Below are positions 26,943 through 36,088 of a stretch of DNA of 64,000 nt, piece after piece. Position numbers and translations under genes: made by a program. The stretch's first letter is position 1, and each line of letters begins with the position of its first letter. Location of the stretch: assembly GCA_002429385.1 (NCBI GenBank), contig DIZL01000074.1, positions 1 through 64,000 on the forward strand, written 5' to 3'. The notes under the pieces are model-generated. The model had not been told where the DNA came from. It did no database searches and was given only the letters and a program-made list of their open reading frames with translations. Source of the stretch: Prolixibacteraceae bacterium UBA6029. Lineage in GTDB: Bacteria > Bacteroidota > Bacteroidia > Bacteroidales > Prolixibacteraceae.

Positions 26943-28424
26943 TTAGTGGTTGATGCCTATTCGTTTGAAAACCTTATCCACGATCTGGTTCAGGTCGCTG
27001 GTGATGCCAAACCAATAGCTCATGCTGATAAAGATGGCGCTGACGGCTGAACAGCGAATGATCAGGTCGATGTAATAATTGTCGGCGGGCGGGATGAGTT
27101 TTCCTGCGGCAAAGGCCACCAGTCCTATAGCCAGACATTTCAGGTGGACCAGGCGGTAGGGAAACAGGTTCATGTTGCGCTTGAGGTAATAGACGCGCAG
27201 CAGTGAAGCGCCTGCAACGGATAATAAGGACCCGAACGCGGCGCCGGTCATGCCCCATATGGGGATGAAGATCATGTAAAAAATAACCACCATCACCACC
27301 AGTGAGCCCATGGAATAGGTTTGTATCTTGTATTTATGGGAGGTGCCCAGAATCTGAACGCTCGAACCGGTGGAGGAAACTATCAGGTTTGACAGGGAGA
27401 TCAGGATGATGACCCATTCGGTTCCATAGTATTTTGGTCCCAGGAGCTGAAAGATATTGTGGAGGTTGGTAACGATCAGGATAAAGATCAATAAGCTGGC
27501 GAAGAGCTGATTGATGCTGCTTTTGTAGTAAATGTCTTCGATGGTGTCCATATCCTTCTCTTTCCAGGCATCGGCAACGATGGTGGAGGAGATCTTGCCC
27601 AGCGCCACACTGGGGACCAGGATCACGGTGCCAAAAACGAAAAGGATGGAATAGATCCCGGTAGTGGCAAGGTCGGTGTACGCATTCAGCATGACGGTAT
27701 CAATCTGTTTGAGGGCGACGGCGCTCAGTCCACCGATAATGCCATACAATGAAAGGCTGAGCATCTCTTTCCGTAGTGTGGGACTGACGAAGTCGAGCCT
27801 GGGCTGAACACTGAACTGCTTTCGGCTAATTAAAAGGCCGGCCAGGTATATGGCGGGTAAGCTGAGGAAAAATACATAACCAAAGACGAATTGTGAAAAA
27901 TTGATCCACTTCAGGAAGAATACCCCAAGCAGCGACAGGGTGCCTATACGGTAAACGAAGTCGCTGAGAATGGAACCGGTAGTGGCATCGAAAAGCATTT
28001 TGTTGTAGGTGTCGAGCATCACGGAAAACATCCTGAAAAAGATGAGCGGGATCAGGTACCAGATGTATTGAACCAGCAAGGGTGATTTTTCCTGATTGCT
28101 TTCGATGATATAGGGCTTCAGGATAAAAAAGGTGATCAGCGAAACGGCGAACCCGGTCATCCCGACGGCTAAAGTCAGGAAAAGAAACCCGTTGTGATTG
28201 TTGTCTTTGTCCCTGAAATAGGGAAAAAGGCGCTCAATCACTTTAGTAAATCCGAGGGTGGAGAATTGGGAATAGAGCGCTGAAACGGCAACCAGAATGG
28301 CCGTAAGCCCGATTTGTTCGGAAGAGAGCAGCTTAATCGAGAGGATGGTGTAGATGAATCCTACGGCAACGCCTAAATAGGAGTACACCGAACCCTTGAT
28401 TGTTTGCCTTTTAATTACGCCCAT
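26943..28424 (-). CDS. Polysaccharide flippase (Wzx/MATE-like membrane protein)
   Basis: 493 residues with 12-14 predicted TM segments, of the polysaccharide biosynthesis/MOP superfamily. The N-terminus IKRQTIKGSVYSYLGVAVG is typical. It probably moves an undecaprenyl-linked glycan across the inner membrane and fits the glycosyltransferase and nonulosonate genes nearby. It is separated from them by the repeat at 26726-26834, so a common transcript is uncertain. It is divergent from the YfhO gene. Confidence 0.87.
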   Translation of the reverse strand: MGVIKRQTIKGSVYSYLGVAVGFIYTILSIKLLSSEQIGLTAILVAVSALYSQFSTLGFTKVIERLFPYFRDKDNNHNGFLFLTLAVGMTGFAVSLITFFILKPYIIESNQEKSPLLVQYIWYLIPLIFFRMFSVMLDTYNKMLFDATTGSILSDFVYRIGTLSLLGVFFLKWINFSQFVFGYVFFLSLPAIYLAGLLISRKQFSVQPRLDFVSPTLRKEMLSLSLYGIIGGLSAVALKQIDTVMLNAYTDLATTGIYSILFVFGTVILVPSVALGKISSTIVADAWKEKDMDTIEDIYYKSSINQLFASLLIFILIVTNLHNIFQLLGPKYYGTEWVIILISLSNLIVSSTGSSVQILGTSHKYKIQTYSMGSLVVMVVIFYMIFIPIWGMTGAAFGSLLSVAGASLLRVYYLKRNMNLFPYRLVHLKCLAIGLVAFAAGKLIPPADNYYIDLIIRCSAVSAIFISMSYWFGITSDLNQIVDKVFKRIGINH

Positions 28425-28452
28425 TAAATGTAGTTATTGACTTAAAAAGGAT

Positions 28453-28460
28453 TATTTTTG
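28453..28460 (+). promoter_or_regulatory. -7 promoter box for the YfhO gene
   Basis: TATTTTTG matches TAnnTTTG and lies 45 bp before ATG 28506. It supports that start over the TTG at 28458, which falls inside the box. Confidence 0.45.
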
Positions 28461-28505
28461 CTTCGCACGAAAATACGAATTAATAAATTACCCTTGCAAA
28501 GAATT

Positions 28506-30977
28506 ATGGATACAAAAAAACTCCTTCACCAGTCAACCCCTTATTTCATTGTTGTTCTTCTTTTTTTAGTGATCAGCCTTACTTATTTCTCGCCTGTGCT
28601 TGAAGGGAAAAAGCTGCAAAGTTCTGACGGAACACAGTTTAAGGGAATGTCCAAGGAAATTGTGGATTACCGTCAAGCCACCGGAAAGGAAGCGCTCTGG
28701 TCGAACAACATGTTCTCGGGAATGCCTGCTTACCTGACCTCGACCATCTATTCGGGAGAACTCCTGTCGACGATTCAGAAGTCAATCACGGCGATTTCGC
28801 AGCCGGTAATGATTCTGACCCTTGGGTTTTTATTCTTTTTTATTCTGTGTACCCTTCTTGGGATTGAGGTCTGGGCAGCTTTTGCGGCCAGCCTGGCCTA
28901 CGGGTTTATGACCTTCACCTTTGCCGTGATGGTTTCGGGCCATCTGACCAAGGCACACGCGTTGGTCTATGTTTCGCTAATTGTTGCCGGCATTCTGGTC
29001 GCCTTTAAGAGGAACAAGATCGGCGGAAGCCTGATCGCGGCCCTGGGACTGTCGCTAATGCTGAGCGCCAATCACCTGCAAATGACTTATTATGCAGCCA
29101 TTCTGGTCCTGATTCTTGGGATTACTTATTTTATATATGCCATAAAGGAAAAGACCCTTCCTGATTTTGGGAAGACTGCAGGCTTTTTGCTGATCGCGGT
29201 TATCATTGCAATTGGAACCAACTTTTCGCGCCTGGACACCACTTACGAATATGGTAAATATTCGATGCGCAGCCAGTCGGAATTGAGCCTGAACAATGAA
29301 AACAAATCGAGCGGTCTGGACAAGGATTATATCCTGGATTACAGTTACGACCTGGGAGAAGCCATGACGGCCTTTATTCCCCGTTTCAAGGGAGGCGGCA
29401 TGAGTGAACCGTTATCGACCAGTTCTGAAACCTATAAATTTATTGCCGAATCACAGGGAGCCGGTCCTGCAAAGAAGATGGTCGAGGGTGGAATGCCGAT
29501 GTACTGGGGAAGTCAGCCCATCTCTGGGGCGCCGTTCTATATGGGTGCGGTGATGTGTTTCCTGTTTGTGCTGGGCTTGTTCCTCGTCAAAGGGAAAGAC
29601 AAATGGTGGCTGGCAGCCGTATTCGTATTTGCGCTGCTCCTGTCGCTGGGGAAGAACTTCTCCATCCTTACCAACCTAATGCTTGATTATTTCCCCGGAT
29701 ACAATAAATTCAGGGATGTAAAAAATATTATTGTCATACAGCAATTTGCCATGGCCCTGCTGGGCGTACTGGCCATCAAGGAAGTGTACCAGCGCAAGAT
29801 CTCTACGGAAGAGTTCATGAAGGGCCTGAAATATTCATTCGGAATCGCAGGAGGCCTGGCCCTGATCTTTGCGGTCATTCCTGGCCTGGCAGGTAGTTTC
29901 TCGGGTAGTACCGATGCACAGTATATGCAGATGGGCTGGCCCAAACAACTGATTGATGCTTTGATCTCGGACAGGCAATCGGCCCTGAGGATTGATGCCT
30001 TCCGCACCTTTATCTTTGTAGCCCTGGCAGCAGCGGGATTATGGGCTTACTGGAACAAGAAGATTAAAGGACAGTATGCCATTGTCTTGTGGGTAGTCTT
30101 AATAATCGGCGACATGTGGCCGATTAATAAACGGTATTTAAATAACGATCATTTCACTTCAAGCAGAGAAGTTGCAGTTCCATTCCAGAAGATGCCGGTC
30201 GATAAAGAGATTTTGCAGGACCCGGATCTTTATTACAGGGTACTGAACCTGCAGAATCCGTTTGCCGATGCGCGCACTTCGTATTTTCACAAATCGATTG
30301 GAGGATATCACGGAGCCAAGATGAAACGCTACAACGAGCTATTCAGTTATGCCATCCAACCCGAGATGCAAAATTTAATCAACGGGTTCAAGAAGCCAGA
30401 ATCCATTGATTCGGTGCTGAGCAAACTGCCGGTGATCAACATGCTTAATACAAAATATTTTATTTACGACCTGAACAAGGGGCCGCTGCCCAACACCCAT
30501 GCCCTGGGCAATGCCTGGCTGGTGAAAGAGCTTAAGCTGGTGAATAAGGCCGATGAGGAAGTGACTGCGATTAAGAATTTTGATCCGAAATCGACAGCCA
30601 TCATCAGCAATAGCTTCGGGAAGGACCTCGAAGGATTTCACGGCGGTTCGGGCGATGGGGTCATCAAGCTGACCAGTTATGCCCCCAATGACCTGAAATA
30701 TGAGGCCACCGTGAACAGCGGACCGCAATTGGCTATTTTCTCTGAGATCTATTACCCCAAGGGATGGAAGAGTTTCATCGATGGTAAGGAGACTGTGCAT
30801 GTTCAGGCTGATTATGTGTTGAGGGCCATGGTGATCCCTTCAGGAAAGCACCAGATTGAGTTTAAGTTTGAGCCACAGTCGTATTTCATCGGGAATAAGG
30901 TTTCAATGGCCAGTTCTATCCTCCTGTTGTTAGCAATTGGCGGATATCTGGTGTATAGTTATAAGTTGAAGAAATGA
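28506..30977 (+). CDS. YfhO family integral membrane protein
   Basis: About 823 residues: 10-12 TM segments in the first 600 residues, then a soluble C-terminal domain (about 600-800), and a final TM (ASSILLLLAIGGYLVYSY). The early loop with SDGTQFKGMSKEI and the Asn/Met-rich SNNMFSGMPAY are characteristic of Bacteroidota YfhO proteins. In Bacillus subtilis YfhO glycosylates lipoteichoic acid as a GT-C type enzyme. A role in glycan transfer from a lipid-linked sugar is inferred from family and locus. Confidence 0.85.
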   Translation: MDTKKLLHQSTPYFIVVLLFLVISLTYFSPVLEGKKLQSSDGTQFKGMSKEIVDYRQATGKEALWSNNMFSGMPAYLTSTIYSGELLSTIQKSITAISQPVMILTLGFLFFFILCTLLGIEVWAAFAASLAYGFMTFTFAVMVSGHLTKAHALVYVSLIVAGILVAFKRNKIGGSLIAALGLSLMLSANHLQMTYYAAILVLILGITYFIYAIKEKTLPDFGKTAGFLLIAVIIAIGTNFSRLDTTYEYGKYSMRSQSELSLNNENKSSGLDKDYILDYSYDLGEAMTAFIPRFKGGGMSEPLSTSSETYKFIAESQGAGPAKKMVEGGMPMYWGSQPISGAPFYMGAVMCFLFVLGLFLVKGKDKWWLAAVFVFALLLSLGKNFSILTNLMLDYFPGYNKFRDVKNIIVIQQFAMALLGVLAIKEVYQRKISTEEFMKGLKYSFGIAGGLALIFAVIPGLAGSFSGSTDAQYMQMGWPKQLIDALISDRQSALRIDAFRTFIFVALAAAGLWAYWNKKIKGQYAIVLWVVLIIGDMWPINKRYLNNDHFTSSREVAVPFQKMPVDKEILQDPDLYYRVLNLQNPFADARTSYFHKSIGGYHGAKMKRYNELFSYAIQPEMQNLINGFKKPESIDSVLSKLPVINMLNTKYFIYDLNKGPLPNTHALGNAWLVKELKLVNKADEEVTAIKNFDPKSTAIISNSFGKDLEGFHGGSGDGVIKLTSYAPNDLKYEATVNSGPQLAIFSEIYYPKGWKSFIDGKETVHVQADYVLRAMVIPSGKHQIEFKFEPQSYFIGNKVSMASSILLLLAIGGYLVYSYKLKK

Positions 30978-30991
30978 TTGGGGGAAGGTTG

Positions 30992-31076
30992 TTAAATGTT
31001 GTCATTGTTGTCGTTGTTGTCGTAGTTGTCAACAATTGACAACTACGACAACAATGACAACAATGACAACATTTAA
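30992..31076. repeat. Perfect-arm hairpin made of 9-bp tandem units
   Basis: Left arm 30992-31030 and right arm 31038-31076 match at 38 of 39 positions, and the pairing continues inward to a 3-nt loop. The left arm is built of four 9-bp units (30997-31005, 31006-31014, 31015-31023, 31024-31032; consensus tgttgtcgt). It lies 15 bp after the YfhO stop and 31 bp before ftsX. The fold could act as a terminator, though it has no T-tract. Confidence 0.92.
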
Positions 31077-31107
31077 TTAATAAACGAACATCTAAAAAGT
31101 AACAACA

Positions 31108-31989
31108 ATGGCAGGCAAAGGACAGCCTCAAAAGCTTAAAAGACGGATCTTCAAGTCGTATCTCACTTCGACGATCAGCATCGCCATGGTTTTATTCCTT
31201 ATCGGAATGCTGGGTGTTGTAATGATGAATGCTGAAAGGCTTGCCAGGTACGTACGTGAGAACATAGGCTTTACTCTTGTCTTAAAGGATGAGGTACAGG
31301 CAAAGGATATTGCCGATCTTCAGAATTCATTAAAGCTGAGTCCGTTTGTTAAGTCGGTTGAATACATTGACAAGGAAAAAGCGGCGGAGCGGCTTAAAAA
31401 AGATCTGGGTGAAGATTTTACCGGCTTCCTGGGGTACAATCCCCTCCTATCGTCCATTGATGTCAAACTGATGGCCGATTATGCCACCCCTGAGAAACTG
31501 ATTATCCTGGAGAAGAAATTCATGGAATATCCACAGGTCAAGGAAGTTTCGTATCAGCACGATATCGTGAATATCATCAATGATAATGTTCAGAAACTAG
31601 GGATTATCCTTATCTTTTTCTCCGTATTGCTGCTCTTTATCTTCTTTTCACTGATCAATAACACGATCCGTATTTCGATCTATTCGCAGCGTTTCATCAT
31701 CAATACCATGCTGCTGGTTGGGGCCACTGACCGGTTTATCCGTGCCCCCTTTGTGAAACGCAGCATCACCTACGGGATCATAGGAGCCCTGGCTGCCAAT
31801 GTGCTGCTGCTGATCCTGATGTTTTCGTATGCACAGGAATTAACAGGTATCGTTGATGTGGATGATTTCAAGATCTTCGGTATGGTCTTTGTAGCCGATT
31901 TGATCCTAGGCGTATTGATCTCCTGGAGTTCGACCTATTTTGCGGTAAATAAATTTATACGCTTAAAATTTGATGAGTTGTTCTATTAA
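31108..31989 (+). CDS. ftsX: Cell division protein FtsX
   Basis: 293-residue ABC-type permease with four TM segments (about 20-45, 165-190, 215-240, 255-280) and an extracellular domain (about 50-160) after TM1. With FtsE, FtsX activates peptidoglycan hydrolases at the septum. The N-terminal KLKRRIFKSYLTSTISIA and the segment SVLLLFIFFSLINNTIR are typical. ftsE is not in this window, as is usual for Bacteroidota. It is followed by DUF3098. Confidence 0.92.
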   Translation: MAGKGQPQKLKRRIFKSYLTSTISIAMVLFLIGMLGVVMMNAERLARYVRENIGFTLVLKDEVQAKDIADLQNSLKLSPFVKSVEYIDKEKAAERLKKDLGEDFTGFLGYNPLLSSIDVKLMADYATPEKLIILEKKFMEYPQVKEVSYQHDIVNIINDNVQKLGIILIFFSVLLLFIFFSLINNTIRISIYSQRFIINTMLLVGATDRFIRAPFVKRSITYGIIGALAANVLLLILMFSYAQELTGIVDVDDFKIFGMVFVADLILGVLISWSSTYFAVNKFIRLKFDELFY

Positions 31990-32049
31990 CCTTTGGCATA
32001 AACTTTGATCTTTGAAGATTTCATCTAACTTTACACAAAATTTTACAAC

Positions 32050-32307
32050 ATGATAAAGAAGATTTTTAATGATCTGAATATGGATGGATTTGCCCTGCGC
32101 AAAGAAAACCTAAAATTACTGCTTATCGGATTAGGGATTGTTATTTTTGGTTTTCTGTTAATGATGGGAGGCAAAAGTTCTGATCCTAAGATTTATAATC
32201 CTGAGATCTATAGTTTCAGAAGAATTCAGTTGGCTCCTATGGTTGTTCTTTTTGGCTTTCTCTTCGAGATCTACGCCATCATGAAGAAGCCTAAGACAGA
32301 GAAATAA
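32050..32307 (+). CDS. DUF3098 family small membrane protein
   Basis: 85 residues with two TM segments (about 22-40 and 58-78). The FALRKENLKLLLIGLGIVI and YSFRRIQLAPMVVLFGF blocks identify the Bacteroidota DUF3098 family, which almost always follows ftsX. Function unknown, probably envelope-related. In many relatives uppP follows next; here 286 bp of non-coding DNA lead to truB. Confidence 0.88.
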   Translation: MIKKIFNDLNMDGFALRKENLKLLLIGLGIVIFGFLLMMGGKSSDPKIYNPEIYSFRRIQLAPMVVLFGFLFEIYAIMKKPKTEK

Positions 32308-32526
32308 CAATCGGTTAATACGACGCTGCTGGAATTATTCAGTTGCATAGATACGATTGGACCGGTCTGTTTGTCAGTTTATTACATAGGCATTGAAATA
32401 TAGTATTCCTGCTTTTTTGGTTCTATACGGACGAAATGCAGGATGTATCCGGTTCGCTTTCCCTGGTCCGTAACATTCTATATGTATTTATTCGGGTAAC
32501 CCTTGTTTATTTACTGATCGAATCGT

Positions 32527-32534
32527 TATATTTG
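32527..32534 (+). promoter_or_regulatory. Promoter of the truB-queA unit
   Basis: TATATTTG (exact TAnnTTTG) lies 21 bp downstream of CTTG at 32502-32505, close to the TTTG-N19-21-TAnnTTTG consensus. It is the best-formed promoter in the window and explains how truB is transcribed independently of ftsX. Confidence 0.65.
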
Positions 32535-32593
32535 CGGCCTGAAATTCAGACCGGTTTCTCTGTTACAAATCACTAATTATAAAGCGTTTCAGG

Positions 32594-33307
32594 ATGGGAA
32601 GATCCATTGAAGATTATGATTTTCAAAAAGGAGAGATTCTTCTTTTTGATAAGGAATTGGATTGGACATCGTTTGACCTGGTCAGGAAGCTGCGTAATTT
32701 TCTATCGCGGGCGACGGGGATTAAAAAGCTGAAAGTTGGTCATGCCGGGACGCTAGACCCCAAGGCTACAGGGCTGATGATCGTTTGTACCGGGAAAGAA
32801 ACAAAGAATATTGATCTGTTGCAGGCCAAGGAAAAGGAATATGTTGCCACGATCAGACTGGGAGCTACAACTCCATCGTATGATTTGGAAACGCAGGAAA
32901 ATGAGACCTTTTCAACGGAAGATCTTACCCAGGAATTGGTCAACGAAACACTGAAGCAGTTTATTGGCGAGATTGATCAGGTACCACCCTTGTTCAGCGC
33001 TGTGAAGATCGAAGGCAGGCGTGCTTACGAACATGCCCGAAAAGGAAGTGATATGGTCCTTCAATCTAAAAAGATCAGCATTTACAAATTGGAGATCCTA
33101 AACTTTTCGAAGAATGAAATCGTATTAAGAATTGTATGCAGTAAAGGAACGTATATCCGTGCTTTGGCCCGTGATCTGGGTCTTGCGCTCGGTAACGGGG
33201 CTTACCTGGTTGGATTGCGCCGGACACGGATAGGTGACATGAGGATTGCAGACGCCTGGGATTTGTATGATTTTATAGAAAAACTGAAGGTTACTGAAAC
33301 TAATTGA
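32594..33307 (+). CDS. truB: tRNA pseudouridine(55) synthase
   Basis: 237 residues. It isomerises U55 of the tRNA T-loop. The catalytic Asp is in GHAGTLDPKATG (Asp about 55). The KEYVATIRLGATT and CSKGTYIRALARDLG blocks are conserved. It lacks the long C-terminal PUA extension, as in other Bacteroidota. It is 92 bp ahead of queA, a conserved pairing. Confidence 0.96.
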   Translation: MGRSIEDYDFQKGEILLFDKELDWTSFDLVRKLRNFLSRATGIKKLKVGHAGTLDPKATGLMIVCTGKETKNIDLLQAKEKEYVATIRLGATTPSYDLETQENETFSTEDLTQELVNETLKQFIGEIDQVPPLFSAVKIEGRRAYEHARKGSDMVLQSKKISIYKLEILNFSKNEIVLRIVCSKGTYIRALARDLGLALGNGAYLVGLRRTRIGDMRIADAWDLYDFIEKLKVTETN

Positions 33308-33399
33308 AAATTGCTGCGTAATACGTGGTTCTGTTTAGAAGTAAATAGAAAGCTAATTGGTTAGGATTACTGGATTAAATAAATTAACACAGATATAGA

Positions 33400-34449
33400 A
33401 TGAAATTATCAAAGTTTAAATTTGATTTACCTGAAGAATTAATTGCCTTACATCCGGCTGCTAACAGGGATGAGTCAAAATTATTGGTTTTAAATCGTGC
33501 CACCGGAAAAATCGAACATCGGATTTTCAAGGATATCATTGACTATTTTGGAGATGAGGATGTCATGATTTTTAATGATACCAAGGTCTTTCCTGCCCGT
33601 TTGTATGGAAATAAGGAAAAGACAGGGGCTGAAATCGAAGTATTCCTGCTCAGGGAATTAAATCGCGAACAGCGTCTGTGGGATGTGTTGGTTGATCCGG
33701 CACGCAAAATACGTATTGGAAATAAACTGTATTTCGGCGAAGATGATCTGTTGGTGGCCGAAGTGATTGATAATACCACATCAAGGGGTCGTACCTTACG
33801 GTTTTTATTCGATGGCCCGTATGATGAATTTAAAAAGACCCTTTACGGATTGGGAGAGACTCCGCTTCCCAAATTCATCAAACGTGCGGTGACACCAGAA
33901 GATAAAGATCGTTACCAAACCATATTTGCCAAGAACGAGGGAGCCGTGGCTGCACCTACGGCAGGACTGCACTTTAGCCGGGAGTTGATGAAACGCCTTG
34001 AAATCAGCGGGGTAAAATTCAGTTATGTTACCCTTCACGTTGGTCTTGGAAATTTCAGGAGCGTTGACGTGGAAGATCTGACCAAACACAAGATGGATTC
34101 GGAACAGATCTGGATTTCGGATGAAGCCTGCCAGATTGTAAATACTGCCAGAGATGCCAGAAAGAATATTTGTGCCGTTGGAACGACCGTCATGCGTACG
34201 ATCGAAAGCTCGGTATCGACACAGGGACATCTGAAACCCTTCGAAGGCTGGACCAACAAATTTATTTTTCCTCCCTATGAATTTAGTGTCGCCAACCGGA
34301 TGATCACCAACTTCCATTTGCCACTCTCTACCCTTCAGATGATGGTTGCAGGTTTTGCAGGTTTCGACAACCTGATGAAGACATACAAGGAGGCCATTAA
34401 AGAAGAATATCACTTCGGAACCTATGGCGATGCCATGCTGATAATATAA
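33400..34449 (+). CDS. queA: S-adenosylmethionine:tRNA ribosyltransferase-isomerase
   Basis: 349 residues. It makes epoxyqueuosine in tRNA from preQ1 and the ribosyl group of SAM. Family motifs: FDLPEELIALHPA at the start, NDTKVFPARL, AAPTAGLHFS, and TLHVGLGNFR. It is followed 21 bp later by a terminator. Full length for the family. Confidence 0.97.
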   Translation: MKLSKFKFDLPEELIALHPAANRDESKLLVLNRATGKIEHRIFKDIIDYFGDEDVMIFNDTKVFPARLYGNKEKTGAEIEVFLLRELNREQRLWDVLVDPARKIRIGNKLYFGEDDLLVAEVIDNTTSRGRTLRFLFDGPYDEFKKTLYGLGETPLPKFIKRAVTPEDKDRYQTIFAKNEGAVAAPTAGLHFSRELMKRLEISGVKFSYVTLHVGLGNFRSVDVEDLTKHKMDSEQIWISDEACQIVNTARDARKNICAVGTTVMRTIESSVSTQGHLKPFEGWTNKFIFPPYEFSVANRMITNFHLPLSTLQMMVAGFAGFDNLMKTYKEAIKEEYHFGTYGDAMLII

Positions 34450-34469
34450 ACAACTTTATACCAGATTTG

Positions 34470-34505
34470 AAATCCCCGTCAACCGAAAGGTGGTGGGGAT
34501 TTTTT
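34470..34505 (+). terminator. Rho-independent terminator after queA
   Basis: The stem aaatcccc / ggggattt with an inner aacc / ggt(t) helix and a GAAA loop (34485-34488) is followed by ttttt. Confidence 0.85.
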
Positions 34506-34595
34506 ATGGTGTAAAACAGGATAATTATTTGTAATTTAGACTGTGCAATTTCAATGCATTTCAGTCCACATTTGATGAATTTTAAACCATAATCT

Positions 34596-35018
34596 ATGGA
34601 ACCCATCGTATTAACTGACCCGAATGTACAACCTACTGATGAATTGGTGTCATCAATCATAGGGGAAAATCATGTTTACTGGCAACAGATTATCGATTAT
34701 CTGTATGAAAATCATGTTGACATCACCGAAGAGTGGAGGTTTTACAACGATGGCAAAAGCTGGTTGTACCGAGCTTTACGGAAGAAAAAAACGATTTACT
34801 GGGTAGGAATTCTGAAAGATACTTTCCGCATCAGCTTCTGGCTGGGCGAAAAGGCAGAACCAGTGGTTGAGGCCAGTTCACTTTCGGAGAGTGTCAAAGA
34901 GTATTACCGGAATGCCAAACGATACAAGATCGGGCGCTGCATTTCAATAACGATGTCTTCACCCGAAGATTTTGAAGATGCGGTCAAGCTAATTGAGCTG
35001 AAACTGAAGATGAAATAA
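34596..35018 (+). CDS. DUF3788 family protein
   Basis: 140 residues. Features of DUF3788: an N-terminal LTDPNVQPTDELVSSI, WRFYNDGKSWLYRALRKKKTIYW, and a C-terminal YKIGRCISI strand followed by EDFEDAVKLI. These soluble proteins are common in Bacteroidota and Firmicutes and have no established role; a DUF1801-like binding fold has been suggested for similar small proteins, but I cannot test it. It stands alone between a terminator and a convergent transporter gene. Confidence 0.8.
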   Translation: MEPIVLTDPNVQPTDELVSSIIGENHVYWQQIIDYLYENHVDITEEWRFYNDGKSWLYRALRKKKTIYWVGILKDTFRISFWLGEKAEPVVEASSLSESVKEYYRNAKRYKIGRCISITMSSPEDFEDAVKLIELKLKMK

Positions 35019-35062
35019 TTTGGAAGATTATTGTACTAAAAAAGATTCAACCGTTAAAGTCT

Positions 35063-36088
35063 TTACAAAAATCCAAGGTAATCGGCCAGCCAGGTTAATG
35101 TTAATGAAAGGCCAAATGAGATAACTGGAGCAATGGCCCACACAACAAAAAATTTATTTAGAGAAGTTTTCCTGAAGATATTTTTCGCTCCCATTCGTGC
35201 AACACCTAATCCGATAATCGCTCCGGCATTCAACTGAATCAGAGAGGTTGGGATTCCCCGTGTAACAGAAGAAATGAGTAAAATGCTGGCCGTTACAAAC
35301 GAAATGATAATGGCCTCAAAAGGTCCGAACAGGAAAATACCTTTACCGGTATTCTCCAATCCTTTGCTTCCAAGTATGGAGGCCCCGATGGCAAAGTTGG
35401 GAGCCACAACGAGGGTTGTAAGTACCATGATGATTGAGAAACCATCGCCATCAAAAGGAAGCTTCAATTCGTGTGACATCATCGAAGCGATAGGCCCAAC
35501 AGCATTCGCAACATTATTGGCTCCGATCGAGAAGGCCACATACGACGACATGATTATAATAATGGCCTTGACTGCAGGATGTTGAGAAAGTTGCCCGAAG
35601 GTGAGGTAGCCTTTCTTACGGATCGGGGTATAAACAAATTTGCCGAAGAGATAACAAATAACAAATGAAAGAATAGGCGCAATAAACCAGGTTGGCACAA
35701 TCTCGAAAAATACCTTGTGACTGTTAAACTGATGAAAGTAAACTGCTGGGGCGGAAATGGCAAAAACGGTGGTTTGAACATTGGACTGAGGGACTCCCAG
35801 TAAATTGGCAATGAATAAGGTGATCCCAACAGTGCCCAGGATAATGGTCACCAGCTCCCAACTCAAATAAGCGACAGGAATCAAATCTTTACCCAGAGTG
35901 GCCGAGGTAGCTTTTCCGGCAACCATGGCTCCAATAAAGACCATAATCCCAAATAGTCCTGGAATCATCGATTTTCGGATAACATTTGATCCGTAAGCAG
36001 CTGAAAATGCCGGAGAGATACTTGTTCCCCCCATATTTATTGCCAGAAAAACAGCCGCTAACAGCGGTATCAGCACGTGATGAAACAT
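35063..36088 (-). CDS. PiT family inorganic phosphate/anion permease
   Basis: 341 residues, about ten TM segments. PiT transporters contain two inverted signature repeats. The second is intact (SIGANNVANAVGPIAS). The first is degenerate (AINMGGTSISPAFSAAYGS instead of the usual GANDFANA form). A metal-phosphate or sulfate symporter is likely. No PhoU-like regulator gene is adjacent. It is shorter than the 400-500-residue enzymes because the central cytoplasmic loop is small. Confidence 0.82.
   Translation of the reverse strand: MFHHVLIPLLAAVFLAINMGGTSISPAFSAAYGSNVIRKSMIPGLFGIMVFIGAMVAGKATSATLGKDLIPVAYLSWELVTIILGTVGITLFIANLLGVPQSNVQTTVFAISAPAVYFHQFNSHKVFFEIVPTWFIAPILSFVICYLFGKFVYTPIRKKGYLTFGQLSQHPAVKAIIIIMSSYVAFSIGANNVANAVGPIASMMSHELKLPFDGDGFSIIMVLTTLVVAPNFAIGASILGSKGLENTGKGIFLFGPFEAIIISFVTASILLISSVTRGIPTSLIQLNAGAIIGLGVARMGAKNIFRKTSLNKFFVVWAIAPVISFGLSLTLTWLADYLGFL

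Noticed and set aside
30916..31131. 71-residue minus-strand frame with Cys-His repeats
   Set aside because: It is generated by the 9-bp palindrome and overlaps real genes on both sides.
33805..34413. Long minus-strand frame opposite queA
   Set aside because: Antisense shadow; all signature motifs are on the plus strand.
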